Of a DNA stretch of 64,000 bases, positions 45,481 through 57,350 are shown one piece after another (the first letter of the stretch is position 1; the number at the start of each line of letters is the position of its first letter). The notes under the pieces are model-generated. The model was not told the origin of the DNA, did not search any database, and saw only the letters and a list, made by a program, of their open reading frames with translations. Source of the DNA: Mallotus nudiflorus (lineage: Eukaryota > Streptophyta > Magnoliopsida > Malpighiales > Euphorbiaceae); the NCBI GenBank assembly GCA_947683625.1, contig CANTUR010000600.1, forward strand, positions 1-64,000, given 5' to 3'. A program made the translations under genes and the position numbers.

Positions 45481-47376
45481 ATGGCTCTATGAGAGCAAGT
45501 TAGTTTAGATCTTTTTGTATCTAGGATTAATGATAATATGCTCAAATGGTGACACTTTAGCATTCCTCAGGAATTTGCCTTGCATACTGTAGATAAAAAT
45601 TTTAAGGCTTATACCCTTCCTTTAGATTGGTAGAAACTAGTCATGTACTTCGATCAGTTAAAAGGGGGGTTGAAATTTTCCTTTGATCCTTTTGTTAGGA
45701 GCTTCTTAAATAGATACAACACAGACCTTGACCAACTTTACCCTAACAATTATCAGATCTTGACCGGGTATATAGAATTAATGCATAGGGAGGGTAAAGA
45801 GCCAGATCTAGACATGCTCAAGTATATGTATAGTCTAAATAGGAAAAAAAGGGAGCTGATGTTTTTTATTGGCTGTTATGAACCATAGCATTTTTTGAAG
45901 CTTTTGAACCTTCATAAGAAATGGAGGCATAGATTTTTCATAGTTGAGAATCCGTCAGATTTTATTAATATCCGATGGATGTGGGTCAATGATTGCTAGA
46001 AGGTGAAGCGTCCCATGAGGTTACCCGATAAAGATATTAAATTAGTGCAAATTCAGAGACTCTGAGAAAATACTTTAAGACTGCACATTTAGAGTATAGT
46101 TGATGGAACATCTGCTGAGAATTTATCTCGGAGATACCTCCAAAGAGTCTACCCTAAGCGTATAGATATTAGTAGTAAGTTCTGATATTTTGAAAGTATA
46201 TTCTGACTTTTGTTATTTTTTATTTGTAGATGGCTGACTATTTCACTTTTTTACATGGAATCTTTTTAGATGAAGAGCTAGAAGAGCAAGTGGCACTTCA
46301 GACTAATTAACCTGCCTAGGATGCAAAGATCTTGGAGGCTCTAACTGATCCATGCCCGAGTGATAAAGGAAAAGCTATGCTCAGTGCTACTTAGAAAGAA
46401 ACATCTGCATTTCTTAATAAGTGCTCCTGGAGTGTGGATTTAAGTGACGAGGAACAGGTTGGTGAAGAGGTGTTTATTAAGCTTCTAAAACTTGTTGGAT
46501 GCCCAGATTCGAAAAGATGGATTTTATCAAAGGTGAAGCCCCCAAACGTCACTAATCCGTAAGTTAAGGATCACTATGCTGAGTCTCTGCAATTGCTGAA
46601 TGACATCCAAAGATTATAAGAAGAGGGAAGGAGTTAGCTACTCAACTCATTGATTACCCATGCCTTAGAGGTAACTTGTCTGACTCAGCTGCTATAATAA
46701 TTTCCATGGATGTTTCTATTTTTTTTATCTTTTTATACTTGTCTGTCAGATGGCTCAAGGGTTACTACTAGTGAAGGATAATCATTTCATCCTCTAAAGT
46801 GAGTACAATATCAAGGAGGCTGAGGTTAGTACCATAAAAATTGACTATGAGAAGAAGTTGGATGTAGCAAAATGTGCCTTAGTGCCCACAGAGACTGATA
46901 ATGCGAAGTTTAAGTCAAATTTTGAGGTGAGCTTGAAGAAGGTCCAAGAGCTCAAACATTCACAAGCTCAACTTACATCAATGATCAAGATGCAGGATGG
47001 CGAGCTTGGAACTCTAAAAAAAGAATTGGCCAATGAAAGGAAATCCAGAGGTGAAGACCTAAAGATTTATTAGAAGTTGGTGAAAGGATTCCTTAAGGCC
47101 TTTAAAATTGAGTGTCGAAGGGTACTGTTAGCTCAGCATTCAAATTTAGATTTTTTTGGCTTATAGAAGATAACTGCCAATGATATGGCACGACTAGTTA
47201 CTATGGAAAATGCAACTACTAAATCAACTCCTAAGGATCCATAAGCCATCAAAGAGAAATCTACTACCAAAGCTACTTCTTCTGTCTCTAAATCCACTTC
47301 ATTTCCTAAATCTTAGTCTTTGAAATATATTGAACTCCATCCCAATGACAGGATTGTGCCTCCCAGGTTTGGGTAA
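45481..47376 (+). pseudogene. Antisense gene of the Tat element (putative gypsy type transposon domain plus coiled coil), with introns
   Basis: This reads opposite to pol. From ATG at 45481: EFALHTVDKNFKAYTLPLDW, then the open frame 45643-45888 (YFDQLKGGLKFSFDPFVRSF, DLDQLYPNNYQILTGYIEL), which resembles the PF04195 'putative gypsy type transposon' domain. A middle part starts MADYFTFLHGIFLDEELEEQ (46230), followed by MAQGLLL and a coiled-coil region (46860-47070, KVQELKHSQAQLTSMIK, GTLKKELANERKS), then a Ser/Thr/Lys-rich tail. Splice-like gaps: 46175-46229 (short) and 46671-46749 (gtaact...ctgtcag, phase 0). About ten stops, mostly TAG/TAA, make it inactive. Confidence 0.65.
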
Positions 47377-47399
47377 TTTGTAAAATACTTGATAAAAAT

Positions 47400-48700
47400 T
47401 ATCCTTGCAATGCAACATTTTCAATGATGAATGAAATATTTTTATTTTTCAAAACTTAATAAACTCTGAATACATTTATTGATAGTATTTTCTAAGGCTA
47501 TCTAAGTTCCAGTATCGAGGTAAATCTTTTCCTCGCTCATTTTTGATCTTGCATGGCCCCTTGGTCATTTTTTCAATGATTTGGTAAAGGTCCTTCCTAA
47601 TTAGGTCTGAGCTTGTCTATTCCAGAGTTGCTTTTGCCAATGTCAGCCCTTCTAAATATCCAATCTCTGATCTTAAATTTCTTTGGTGGAACATATCTAT
47701 TATGATATTTCATGATCTTCTACTTCTGAGTTTCTACAATAATGAATGTTCATTCTTTAAGTAGATCTAAACATATTCTAGCGTTGATGTTGTTAACCTC
47801 ATGATCTAGATCTCTAATTACTCGGTAACTCACTAACCCAATTTCCACTGGGATTATAACATCCATCCCATAAGTCAATCTAAATGGTGTTTCTCTTGTG
47901 GAGGTTCTAGGTGTTGTTCTATACGCCCAAATGACTTTGTTAAGTTCTTCAACCTATTTTGCCTTCTTTTCATCTAATATCTTTTTCAGATGTTACATGA
48001 TGATCTTGTTGGTGACATATGTCTAGTCATTTATTTGTGGATGAGGTATTGATGTAAATCAAAGTTTTATATTAAGATCATAATAGAACTGTTTAAATTT
48101 CTCATTGTCAAATTGCTTCCTATTAACTGTTATCAAGGTGGGGGTATGCCCAATCTATAGATAATTTCTTTCTAAAAAAGTGTTAAATTCGAGCTTTAGT
48201 GATGGTTATAACAGCTTTAAATTCCATCCACTTGGTGAAGTGATCTATAGCCATGATCAATAACTTCTTTTAGGATGTTGAAATAAAAAATGGACCTAAG
48301 ATATCCATTCCCTATATTGCAAAAGGTCAAGGAATCCCAATTGGATGGCGAGCAAATTATTGACACTTGTGACATTCCTGAACTAGTTTCTGAGCATCTC
48401 GGGACATGGTGGGCTAATAATAACCCTAGAGCAAAGCTTTTCTAATTAGCGAATGATGAGACTCATGAGCTCTATAAATCCCTCTATGGATTTCCTTAAG
48501 CACATAATTTCCTTCTTCTAGTGATACACATTTAAACCATGGATGTGATAGGGACATTCCATAGAGTTCTTTATTGTGCATGGAATAATGTACAACTTTT
48601 ATCTTTAACTTTTAAGCCTTCAACTTATCATGAGGGAGTACCACATGTTCAAGATACTGAATGATTGGCTTTATCCATCCTGTTACTTTTTGGATGTCCA
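47400..48700 (-). pseudogene. Tat integrase
   Basis: Minus strand: YYWPTMSRDAQKLVQECHKC (about 48430-48365, zinc region and Cys pair), GMDILGPFF (about 48315), DHFTKWMEFKAV (about 48255-48215), VTNKIIM (about 48010), and TPFRLTYGMDVIIPVEIGLV (about 47895-47835). Stops such as CQ.FARHP break it. Confidence 0.8.
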
Positions 48701-49300
48701 TGATCTCTGCCTCCTCAGTGCTTAACTTCATCAACACTTCAATTAGTTCAAGCTCTTTGAATGTTTGAGTATCTTCTACTACTAATTTGGCAAGTAAGTC
48801 TACTTATGAGTTTTCACTTATGGGAATTTAAATGGTTTCCCATTGTCCTTATTCTTACTCAAGTTTCTTTAGGAGTTGTATGACTTTCTCTACGTACTTG
48901 ATGATGTTTAGCTCCTTGATCTAGTATATTCCTTTGATTTGGTTGACCACTAGTTATGAATTAGAATATATTTTGAGATGATCATTTCTGACTTCTGTAG
49001 CTAACTTTATTTCTGTGATGAGTTCCTCATACTCGACTACATTAATAGCGGCTTTGTACTTTATTTAAACTGTATATCTGATTGTAACCTTATTTAGCCC
49101 TTTAAGCATGATTCTAGCACCAAATCCTTGAATGGACAAGGCTCCATCTATGTATAATTTCCATTCTGGGCATTCAAAAGAGACAAAGTCTTCCATCATC
49201 ATCTCTAGTACAAAATCTACTAAGGTTTGAGTTTTGATTTGTTGTCGAGGTTCATAACTGATGTCAAATTCTCTGAGCAATATCGACCATTAGACTAATC
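48701..49300 (-). pseudogene. Tat second (archaeal-type) RNase H and linker
   Basis: The frame 49280-49065 reads LREFDISYEPRQQIKTQTLV, DFVLEMM, then WKLYIDGALSIQGFGARIML. The LYIDGA block is the first catalytic strand of the extra RNase H that Tat elements carry after the usual one. The remainder to about 48700 is degenerate. Confidence 0.75.
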
Positions 49301-50560
49301 TGCTGAATGTTTTGGGTCTTTATAACATTTTCCTTAATAGGAAGCTGGATTTTATAATTATTGAGTGAGCTTGAAAATAATGCTTGAGTTTTTGGGATGT
49401 TTGTATGACAACCATAACTAACTTATCCAATTTAGGATACTAAACTTCTAAACCTTAGAGTATTTTGCTGATGTAGTACACTAAATTTTACTGGCTTCTT
49501 CCTTTTTAACCAGTACCGATGCAATAGATTCTTGACCAATAGAGAGATAGAGGTACAAAATCTCTCCGGGGATTGGCCTGCTGAGTAGAGGTGGTGAAGA
49601 TAAGAAATATTTGATATCTTTGAAGGCATCCTAACATTCTTCATTCCATACAAACTTCTTGGAGTTTTTTAGGGCTCAGAATAATTTTAAACATCATTTG
49701 GCTAAGCAGGAGATGAAACACCCCAAAGTTGTTATTCTGCCATTTAACTTCTGGAGTTTGTTTAATGATGTTGGAGCCTTCATTTTAAGTATGGCTTCCA
49801 TCTTTTCTAGATTGGCTTCAATTCCTCTATAGGATATCATGAATCCTAAGAATTTATCTACCTTCACCCTAAAGACACACTTTTATGGATTAAGCTTGAT
49901 ATGGTATTGATCCAGTATTTGAAGGATTTTATCAAGATACTCAAATGTTGTTCTACATGCTAGCTCTTAACAATGATTTCATCCACACATACTTCTACAG
50001 TTTTCCTAATTTGATCTTGGAACATGTGGTTCATCAGCATTTGGTATGTTTCTTTGGCATTCTTTAATCCAAAGTCATAACTTTGTAGCAATAAAGACCT
50101 TCATGAGTGATAAATTATGTTTTCTCTTAATCTTCCTTCTTCATTGGGATATGATGGTACCCCTGAGCAGCATCCATAAAGCTATACAAGTTGTGATAAG
50201 TGGTTGAGTCTACTAGCTAATCTATTATTGGTAACAGATAACTATCTTTTGGGCATGCTTTATTGAGATCAGTATAGTCCACACATATTATGTACTTCCC
50301 ATTTGACTTTTTACTAGCACCAAGTTAGCTACCTATTCCGGGTGTGTCACTTCTTTGATGAATCCATTTTATAGCAATTTCTTTATTTCCTCGATGATCA
50401 CCCTCTGCCTTTCATATGCGAAGTTCCATTTCTTCTAAATAATGGGTTTAATTTATGGGTTGATGTTCAAACTATACGAGGCAATCTGAGGATCTGCCCC
50501 AATGATCTCAGATGCCTTAAAGGAAAAACTGCCTGAATATTTGATAAGGACCCTCCTTAT
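49301..50560 (-). pseudogene. Tat reverse transcriptase and first RNase H
   Basis: Minus strand: CVDYTDLNKACPKDSYLLP (about 50285-50225), SFMDAAQGYHHIPM (about 50185-50130), then palm and connection sequence broken by stops. The frame 49653-49432 resembles the tether before RNase H (SPERFCTSISLLVKNLL, SVLHQQN). I did not find an intact YxDD. Confidence 0.75.
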
Positions 50561-52784
50561 TCCACTCTTAACTTACCAATTTTGATTTTATTTCCTTCAG
50601 TAATTTGTAAAGTTTGGACTTGATCAATTGGCTCAAGATTGGTTCCTTATTTCTTAGTTTCTAAGGATTCTAAGGGAAATGCTTCCATCTGGAGTTTGAC
50701 AGTAATCTAATAGCATTACCTAGCCATATGCTAATCTTTATGAATTATTATGACTCAGGCTTCCAAAGGAATCCTCATGGTTAAACGTTTGATGCTCGTG
50801 GCCTCATTGGTTATATGGTTCCACTGTAAAATCTTATAATGGGAGTCCAAATAGCTTTCCAATTAGTGACAAAACCTCCTATCGCCCTATAGGCATTCCA
50901 AGAGAGCGCATTAACAACACTTCCATCATCAATTAGCAATCTTTTTACTAAGTAATTATTGATGAAAGCACTCACCATTAAGGCATTATTGTAAGGATAT
51001 TAAATGTGTTTCCTATCTTCTAGACCAAATGTGATGGTCTGTTTCTTTTCAGGGTTGGGGCTTTTTCCTTCTGAGTTCTTTTAGGCCTTTTTTCAGTTGC
51101 TTCTCCTTTGACAATCATGTTAATGACTCCAACTACTTCATTTTGATCTTTCTAGTGCTTTGGCTTATCTCTATCCTGATTATCCAGTTCTCGATCTCTT
51201 ATAGTTATGTCAATGAAGTTGCAAAGCTTCCTATTTTGAATTAACTTTTCTATAGCATTCTTTAATTATGAGCATGCCTCAGTCTCGTGCCTATAGTCCT
51301 AGTGGTGTTGATAGTAAAACCTCATATCTTGTATGGCTCTCCTGGTTTGACTAGTCTTCTAGCCGGAGTTATGCCTAACCCACTTTTTCTGATCCACATG
51401 AGGATTTTAGATATGGAGCTGTTTAGTGGTATGTACCTCTCTGCTTCCTTTTCAAATCATTGTATCAAGTTTTTGAAGTTTGATCGTTGAAATTGGGGCC
51501 TTCTTAGTTCTAACCTTTCATCTTTTCTGATGGGTTTTTTTTTCGTCATCCCGACGCATTCTCTTATCTTCATCCATTTTTATCATCTTTATTGTCATAG
51601 CCATTACCTTGGCAAAGGTGTTAGGTTCTTTGGTCATGATTTTATCCTTAAGTTTCCCCAACTAAGTCCCATTCTTTAAGGCTTCTATAGCTACTTTATC
51701 AACTAAATTCTTGATTTGAATAGCTACTTTATTAAATCTATCCAAGTAATTTCTCAATGACTCAGTAGCCTCTTGTCTACACATCCAAAGATCATTGATG
51801 TTTTTATCAGGAGGAACAGTGGTGATAAACCTAGTTCGGAATTTTTCAGCTAATTCCTTAAAGGATGAAATAGAATTCTTAAGAAGTCGGTCAAACTACT
51901 TTTAAGCATTCTTGGTGAGGGTACTAGGAAAGACTCTACACATTATTTTATCATTTACATTCTGAAGTAGCATTTTGGTCCTGAACGAGGATATATGATT
52001 GATTAGATCCTCGATTCCATCAAATTGGTCTAACTGAGGCATTATGAACTTGGTTGGGATCTCCATCTTGATTATTCTGCTTATAAAGGGTGTCTTTCCT
52101 TCTAGAAAACACTCATCTTCCTTCTTAGGTCTAGTACGAGCTTTCTACATAACCTCTTTAATATTTTAAGCTATTTTTAAGTCATCTAGGGCCAAAATTT
52201 TCATGCTAGATTTCCTTTTTAGAGCTTTATAACATTCTCTACTTACACCAGGCACGTTTTGAGCTATTACTGGTGTCACCACATTATTCTATATTTGAGC
52301 TATTATGAGATTACTGCCTTAGATTAAGGCATTCAACTGTTGTTGCATCAGGAGCATTTGGGTTTGGATGTTTTGAATCATTACTTCTTTGCTTGATAGT
52401 GGTAGGTTAACTACCTGAGTTATTGTGTTTAGGTTTAATGTGTTTATGGCGGGGGTTTTTGGCAAACTTGAAAAAGGTATAGAGGGTACAAGTTTGTTGT
52501 TATGTTGTAGAGGAGCATAATAAGGGAAGTCATTGCCTAGTGTTAGCCATCCCTGGGTATTACCAGTTGGAGTGTATGCTCTGAGAGGAGCCTGTTATGA
52601 GGGTCTATTATATTGAAAAGGTGTTAATAGAATTATTGGCTGAATGGGCGCTAATAGGTTAATTAGAGGAACTGGGCTGATGGGTTAATTTGCATATCTG
52701 GAGTTGAGATTGGTGGTGGACTAGAAGTCATAAGGCTAATGTCATATTTGGTAGATGCTTAATGGCTTTTAACTCGAGAAGGTT
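50561..52784 (-). pseudogene. Tat gag and protease, heavily decayed
   Basis: The minus strand gives capsid-like text between about 52110 and 51640 (MEIPTKFIMPQLDQFDGIED at about 52063-52005, and a following capsid stretch), but no intact frame above about 60 residues. A protease block is expected near 50750-51000, but I could not identify its active site with confidence. Confidence 0.5.
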
Positions 52785-52803
52785 TTCCCATAGACGATGC
52801 CAC
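52785..52803 (-). other. Primer-binding site of the Tat element (tRNA-Asp type, decayed)
   Basis: On the minus strand gtggcatcgtctatgggaa follows the 5' LTR by one base. Compared with the usual tggcgccgtctgtggga it shows G-to-A and C-to-T changes only. Confidence 0.7.
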
Positions 52804-52804
52804 T

Positions 52805-53209
52805 TAATAACTTATTTTTGGGATCTTTGAGTCTAAGCCCTATAAGGAATTAACAAAAGGGCAAAGTGAGAGGTAGGGAGGATTCCCACAAACCCTTTGA
52901 TGCCTAAGTCAAAGAATGTAGAGAGAGAATTTAGAAAGATAAAGAGAACAAAGAGTATGAGAGAATAGAATGAATGAGAATAAAGGATATGGGGTCCTAT
53001 TTATAGGGATAGTGATGCTCAAACTTGAGAGGAATAGGATTCCTATTTGATTTAGCTCTTATGCCTAGTTAGGGAGTATTCTTCCTATCTGAGAGTCTCC
53101 TTAATTAGGAATCCTTCCCCTATCTAATTTGGACATTCTTCATCTATAAGTAACCCCTGTATAGGAAAATAAACCCTTAGTATAATAAGAATATGTATAT
53201 GGGGTATCA
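52805..53209 (-). repeat. 5' LTR of the Tat element
   Basis: Pairs with 44182-44587. The expected terminal TG (plus-strand view) is TA here (taataact). After it, the GRF coding sequence resumes at 53215. Confidence 0.9.
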
Positions 53210-53263
53210 ATGATTGTGTTAGTTGTATGGAATTATTGTCTACAGATAAGAAATGGAATCTAA

Positions 53264-53949
53264 TATCAAATGCATATGGTTATGGTTTAGTTATGAATGT
53301 TAGGAATCTAGAAAATGAAAGTAGTATGGGTGGGGCTGTAGTTTAGATTATTCTGGGCAATTGAAATTGTATGTACTTTTCCCCCTAATGTATAATCTTT
53401 ATTCAATGAAATGAAAGCCCTAATTTTGTCAATCCTATTCATCACTTTGTTCAATTGTTCATTTTTTTTATTCAAAAGTAGTAAATGTGTTCAATATGAT
53501 CTTGAACTATTTTAGGCAATTGATTAAGAAAAGGAGCACATAAAACCATCAAATATTGGTAAACGAGAATTATAAAGATATGCATGACCACATTTTTGCT
53601 TCACTTGCTTATCTTGAATGCATATACCATATCCTTGAAAAAAAATCAGACTATATAAAGATAAGCAAGAATGATGGTCAAAAGCACTCAAATTTAGTAG
53701 CTAGAATTGAAGATGAAACTTAGCAAATACCATCATTACATAAAAACTTCTAAGAGTTTTTCCATATGGATACATTATTTATCTTGAAGAGAAAATATAC
53801 ATAATATTTAGTTGCTTTGATAAGCCATCTTAAGTAGCCATAACACCAGCTAATAAAAAAGTATGAATACTTGACAAAATAAATATTAAATGGTAATAAG
53901 TTCAAATAAAATAGCATTAAATTCCTCTCATATTCCTTATGGTATGGCT
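53264..53949. other. 3' flank of the GRF gene, gene-free
   Basis: It looks like the 3' UTR of the GRF gene (gtatgtacttttccccctaatg, then tattcaatgaaatgaaagcc at about 53399, AATGAAA-like poly(A) signal), followed by AT-rich DNA without a supported frame. Confidence 0.5.
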
Positions 53950-54425
53950 AAATGTTCTTTGATTTCTTTCCACATCCCTTGTTCATGTCATCATCATCCT
54001 TCTTGTTGCACTCAACTTCATTCAACTTCCTTTTAACTGCATTTGCCTTATGGTTATTATTTCTTCTAGATTGAAGCTGTCTTGAAGTGATTAAGCATTT
54101 TCCATTTTTATTGAAACCTTCATGCTTTTTTGTTAAAAAGCTTGGCTCAAGTTCCTTTCCAATTCTTAGCGTGCCACCATGTTCAATTATCCTTGCACCT
54201 GGTGTTTAAGGCTACAAAAGTCATCAACTAATAAATCAAATCAAATTATGCATTAAATTAATACATCACTTTAGAATAAAATAACAAGTATCTCACATTA
54301 AGAATGGCAGTTAAGGTTTTTAAGTCTGTATAAACACCATAACCTCTTGTTGGTTTCCTATGACTCAAACCAGCAGATGTTTTCATAACTGCATAAGGGG
54401 GTTTGTTCTTCTTTGAATAAAAAAG
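53950..54425 (-). pseudogene. Two-exon coding remnant, minus strand, possibly C-terminal part of a MULE-type transposase gene
   Basis: Exon 1 (about 54425-54297): SAGLSHRKPTRGYGVYTDLK and TLTAILN, then a donor (gtgaga, 54296). Intron 54296-54212 (85 bp, ends tttgtag, phase 0). Exon 2 (54211 to about 53960): PGARIIEHGGTLRIGKELEP, CLITSRQLQSRR and a basic/Asp-rich tail, with one TAA for a likely CAA. The GYGVYTD...ILNPGT..E style recalls the region after the SWIM finger in plant Mutator-like proteins, but I am not certain. It converges on the GRF gene. Confidence 0.4.
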
Positions 54426-54458
54426 TTAACAATCTTTACTAGTTTTTATGAGCAACTG

Positions 54459-55840
54459 TGATGTGTTTGTAGTGATATAGTAGCTTATATGTTTATTATA
54501 AACTTGTTTTAGAGTTGAATTTTAATGAATTCTAAATACGGAATAAATTAATTTAAGTAATTTTTTGGTTTAATTAGGAAAGTTTTATGAGTTAGTATTT
54601 ATTTAGGATTTTTATTTTGTATTGAATATTTGGGAAAGTTTTATTTAAGTTTTAATTAGTTTTTGTGCTTTATCTCTAATGGGCCCCATAATGCAAAGGA
54701 GTTGATATATTTTTACATAACATGGCATGTACATGCCACGTGATAAAGCAACAAAAGAGGAAATCCATATCCAAGCCATGACCAAGCCATGTGTGAGCCA
54801 TGAAAAAGCCATCTACACTTAATATCAATAGAGCAATGTCATGGCATAGCTAATGAACTTGCCCGTGTTGGATGTCGTGTTATATGTTGAGTAAATTCGC
54901 AAATTTATTTGAATGAAGCACGACTGTGTCCCAAAATCGTGTCATAAATGCAGAAGTTATCTTATTTTAAAAATAAAAAGGAATTAAAAATAAAAAAAGG
55001 ATTCTTTTCATACCCTAGCACTATATAAGGAATGAACACCTTTTTTAGGGGGAGACACAAAGATAAGGGGGCGACTAGATAGGAATCAACAAAGACTAAA
55101 AGCTTATTTTTATTTTATTTTCTGTCTTCATCTTCTTATTTTCTTGACTTTTGATTATGGATTTCATCATAGCCATGTGTAGCTAAGTTTTCTTTCAAAG
55201 TCTTGGTTAGGAGTAGCTATTCCATGACATGATTTGAACACAAGTTTTTATTTGATTTGAATTTCAGTTAATTCTTTATGTTGCAATATTTATCTTGTTA
55301 TCATTCCAGGCCTGTTTGATTGCATGTTTATAGATGAATTTTCCAACGAGAGTTAGGGGAATTCATTAGCTTAATACACTTAAAACTTATATCACTTGGC
55401 CATAAGAGTAGGCGAGCTCTTCGGGGAGTCATGACAGTAGATTACGGTGAAAAATTAATTGCTAAAAATCTTGATGAGCTTGGATTAAATTATTAATCAC
55501 AAGAATAGGTTAGATTTTAATCCCTGCATGGTTAATTGAATTTGAGAGAGTCTTTAAATATTTTAGAGTAATTACCCTTAACTGAATTCAATATTTTTAC
55601 TTAAATAATGTCTTTATGATTGGATTGGAATAGTGAAACTAAACCTAGACTCTGTGTTTACAAATATTTGATTTTACTTTTAATTGCTTTTTTGCTATTT
55701 AAATTTTAAACCATGCTAAATTATTCAATTAAATAGCTGAGATCATATGTAAAATTATTAGTAATCAATATATAGTCCTTAAGGGACAATATCTTTCTAC
55801 TGCAACCATAATCATGCGCTTGCGGGTTGAAAACACAACA
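54459..55840 (+). repeat. 5' LTR of the Athila-like element
   Basis: Ends ...gaaaacacaaca just before the primer site. The start is placed at tgatgtgttt (54459) but could be tgtgatg two bases earlier. A TATA-like ctatataagg lies at 55021, followed by a leader starting aatgaacacc. A palindromic stretch catggcatgtacatgccacg (54721-54740) resembles motifs repeated at 61560-62220. Confidence 0.7.
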
Positions 55841-55846
55841 AGTTTT

Positions 55847-55864
55847 TTGTGTCATTGCTTGGGA
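55847..55864 (+). other. Primer-binding site of the Athila-like element (tRNA-Asp type, decayed)
   Basis: ttgtgtcattgcttggga compared with tggcgccgttgccgggga. The differences are mostly C-to-T or G-to-A. Confidence 0.75.
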
Positions 55865-55971
55865 ATGGCAATATTGATATTAATTTAATTTTTACTTTTC
55901 TTAGACGAGTATTCTTTCTTTAATGTTAATTTAATTTGCTAATTGATTTTTTAATTGACTTTTGCTAGTTT

Positions 55972-57350
55972 ATGAACACTCAATCCAAGGGGATGAACTT
56001 AGAAAAGATCAACCTTGAAATTAAGAAATCGTGCAAACAAAACCAAAAGGAAAAGCATGAAAAAGACAAGTAAAAGATGGTTGAAGATCAAGCACTAACA
56101 CTGGGTAGGAATCGTGCTCTTCAAGAGTACAAATGCCTAATCCAGGAGATACCCATAATAACATTAGCAGGCCAACTATCAATGCCAACACGTTTAAGAT
56201 CAAACCAGGGATAATCCAAATGATCTCACAATTCTAGTTTGGAGGTCTCCCAAGCAAGGATCCTAATGCCCATCTAGCTCAATTTTTGGAGATTTATGAT
56301 ACATTCAAGATGAATGGGGTTAGTCCTGATGCAATAAAGCTTAAATTATTCCCTTTTTCTTTGAGGGATGAGACTAAGCTATGGCTACACTCTTTATCAC
56401 CATAGTCAATCACTTCATAGGATACATTGTCAAGGACATTCTTGGGCAAGTATTTCCCATTGGGCAAAAAAGCAAAGTTCAAATAGGAGATCGCAAGTTT
56501 CACTAATATGGTGGTGAATCTCTCAATGAGGCTTAGGAATGTTTCAAGGATTTATAAAGACAATGTCCTTACCATGGAGTTCTATAGTGGTTGCTTATTC
56601 AAACCTTCTACTAATGCCTAACAGAGCCAATAAGGATCACTATTGATGTAATTACACAAGGCTCATTCATGAGCAAGATGCCTGATGATGGCTATAATCT
56701 TCTCAAGACTATGGCATCTAACAACTACCAACCAAAGAAAGTTGCAAGAATGCATAAAGTGGATAGTTTGAATCTCCTTAATGCAAAGATTGATTTACTT
56801 AGCAAGAAATTAAAGGCATCCACTAAAGTCTCTAATCCCATGGCTATCTATTCCTATGAGAATTATGGAGGAGGACATTCAACCCTAGAGTGTCAAGGAT
56901 GTTTTTCTCAGGATCCCTCTATTGAGCAGTTAAATGCACTCAATAATTTCCAAAGGAATTAAAGAAATCCCTACTTACACATCTATAACACAGATTTGTG
57001 AAATCATCTAAACTTTTCATGGTCTAACCGAGGGGTATAAAATATTCATTAAGGGTTTAAACAACTACCTCTTGGATTTCAATAGAAAAATACCTTCCCT
57101 CAACAAAGTGAACCAAAGTCTAACTTTGAAGTGATGATGGAAAAATTCCTAAAAAACTAAAAGGAGTAGAAGGAAGCAATAAAGAATCTGACAGCTCAAG
57201 TGGGATAACTTTTTGCCCACATCAAGATGTTAAAAAACAAAATTGCATCACAAGCTTCAAGTTTAAAGAAGAGTGGAATGTTTCCTAATCAACCTCAAAA
57301 TCCTAGAGAATAAGCTAAGGTGGTCACACTCAGGAGTTGAAAGCAATTGC
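55972..57350 (+). pseudogene. Athila-like gag
   Basis: The ATG at 55972 starts a frame rich in Lys/Gln. Capsid blocks appear in another frame after a shift: FGGLPSKDPNAHLAQFLEIY (about 56240), DTFKMNGVSPDAIKLKLFPF, SLRDETKLWLHSL. The frame 56669-56962 reads DDGYNLLKTMASNNYQPKK and a Leu/Lys helix. C-terminal fragments to about 57350 are acidic or basic and degenerate. Confidence 0.75.

Larger units (their letters stand above)
44182..53209 (-). mobile_element. Tat-lineage Ty3/gypsy element, minus strand, with an antisense gene
   Basis: LTRs at 52805-53209 (5') and 44182-44587 (3'), about 405 bp each, in minus orientation (tgatacccc...). Flanking bases gtgat and atgat form a 5-bp duplication with one change. 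The primer site after the 5' LTR resembles the tRNA-Asp type. Order on the minus strand: gag, protease, RT, RNase H, a second (archaeal-type) RNase H, integrase, then a long region with a plus-strand gene, then PPT and 3' LTR. The second RNase H and an antisense gene before the 3' LTR are hallmarks of Tat elements. Confidence 0.88.
43931..53263 (+). pseudogene. GRF-type zinc-finger protein with C-terminal membrane segment, split by a Tat retrotransposon
   Basis: Two pieces: 43931-44181 and 53210-53263. The first encodes MSWTQINIGIRFLSC, then C..TFEWVDSPLCDRTR, RIIYGLL, matching the GRF zinc finger (C..SWT..N.GRRF..C...C.FF.WVD...C.R...II..LL). In plants such small proteins often end in a coiled coil and a membrane helix. 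With the insertion and one copy of its 5-bp duplicate (gtgat/atgat) removed, the frame continues as FLWLLVIVLVVWNYCL and ends at TAA (53261-53263), about 95 residues in all. One TAG at 44132 (possible CAG) interrupts the linker. The second finger half is good; the first Cys pair (CPYDKQC) is spaced unusually. Function is unknown; GRF fingers bind nucleic acid. Confidence 0.75.
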
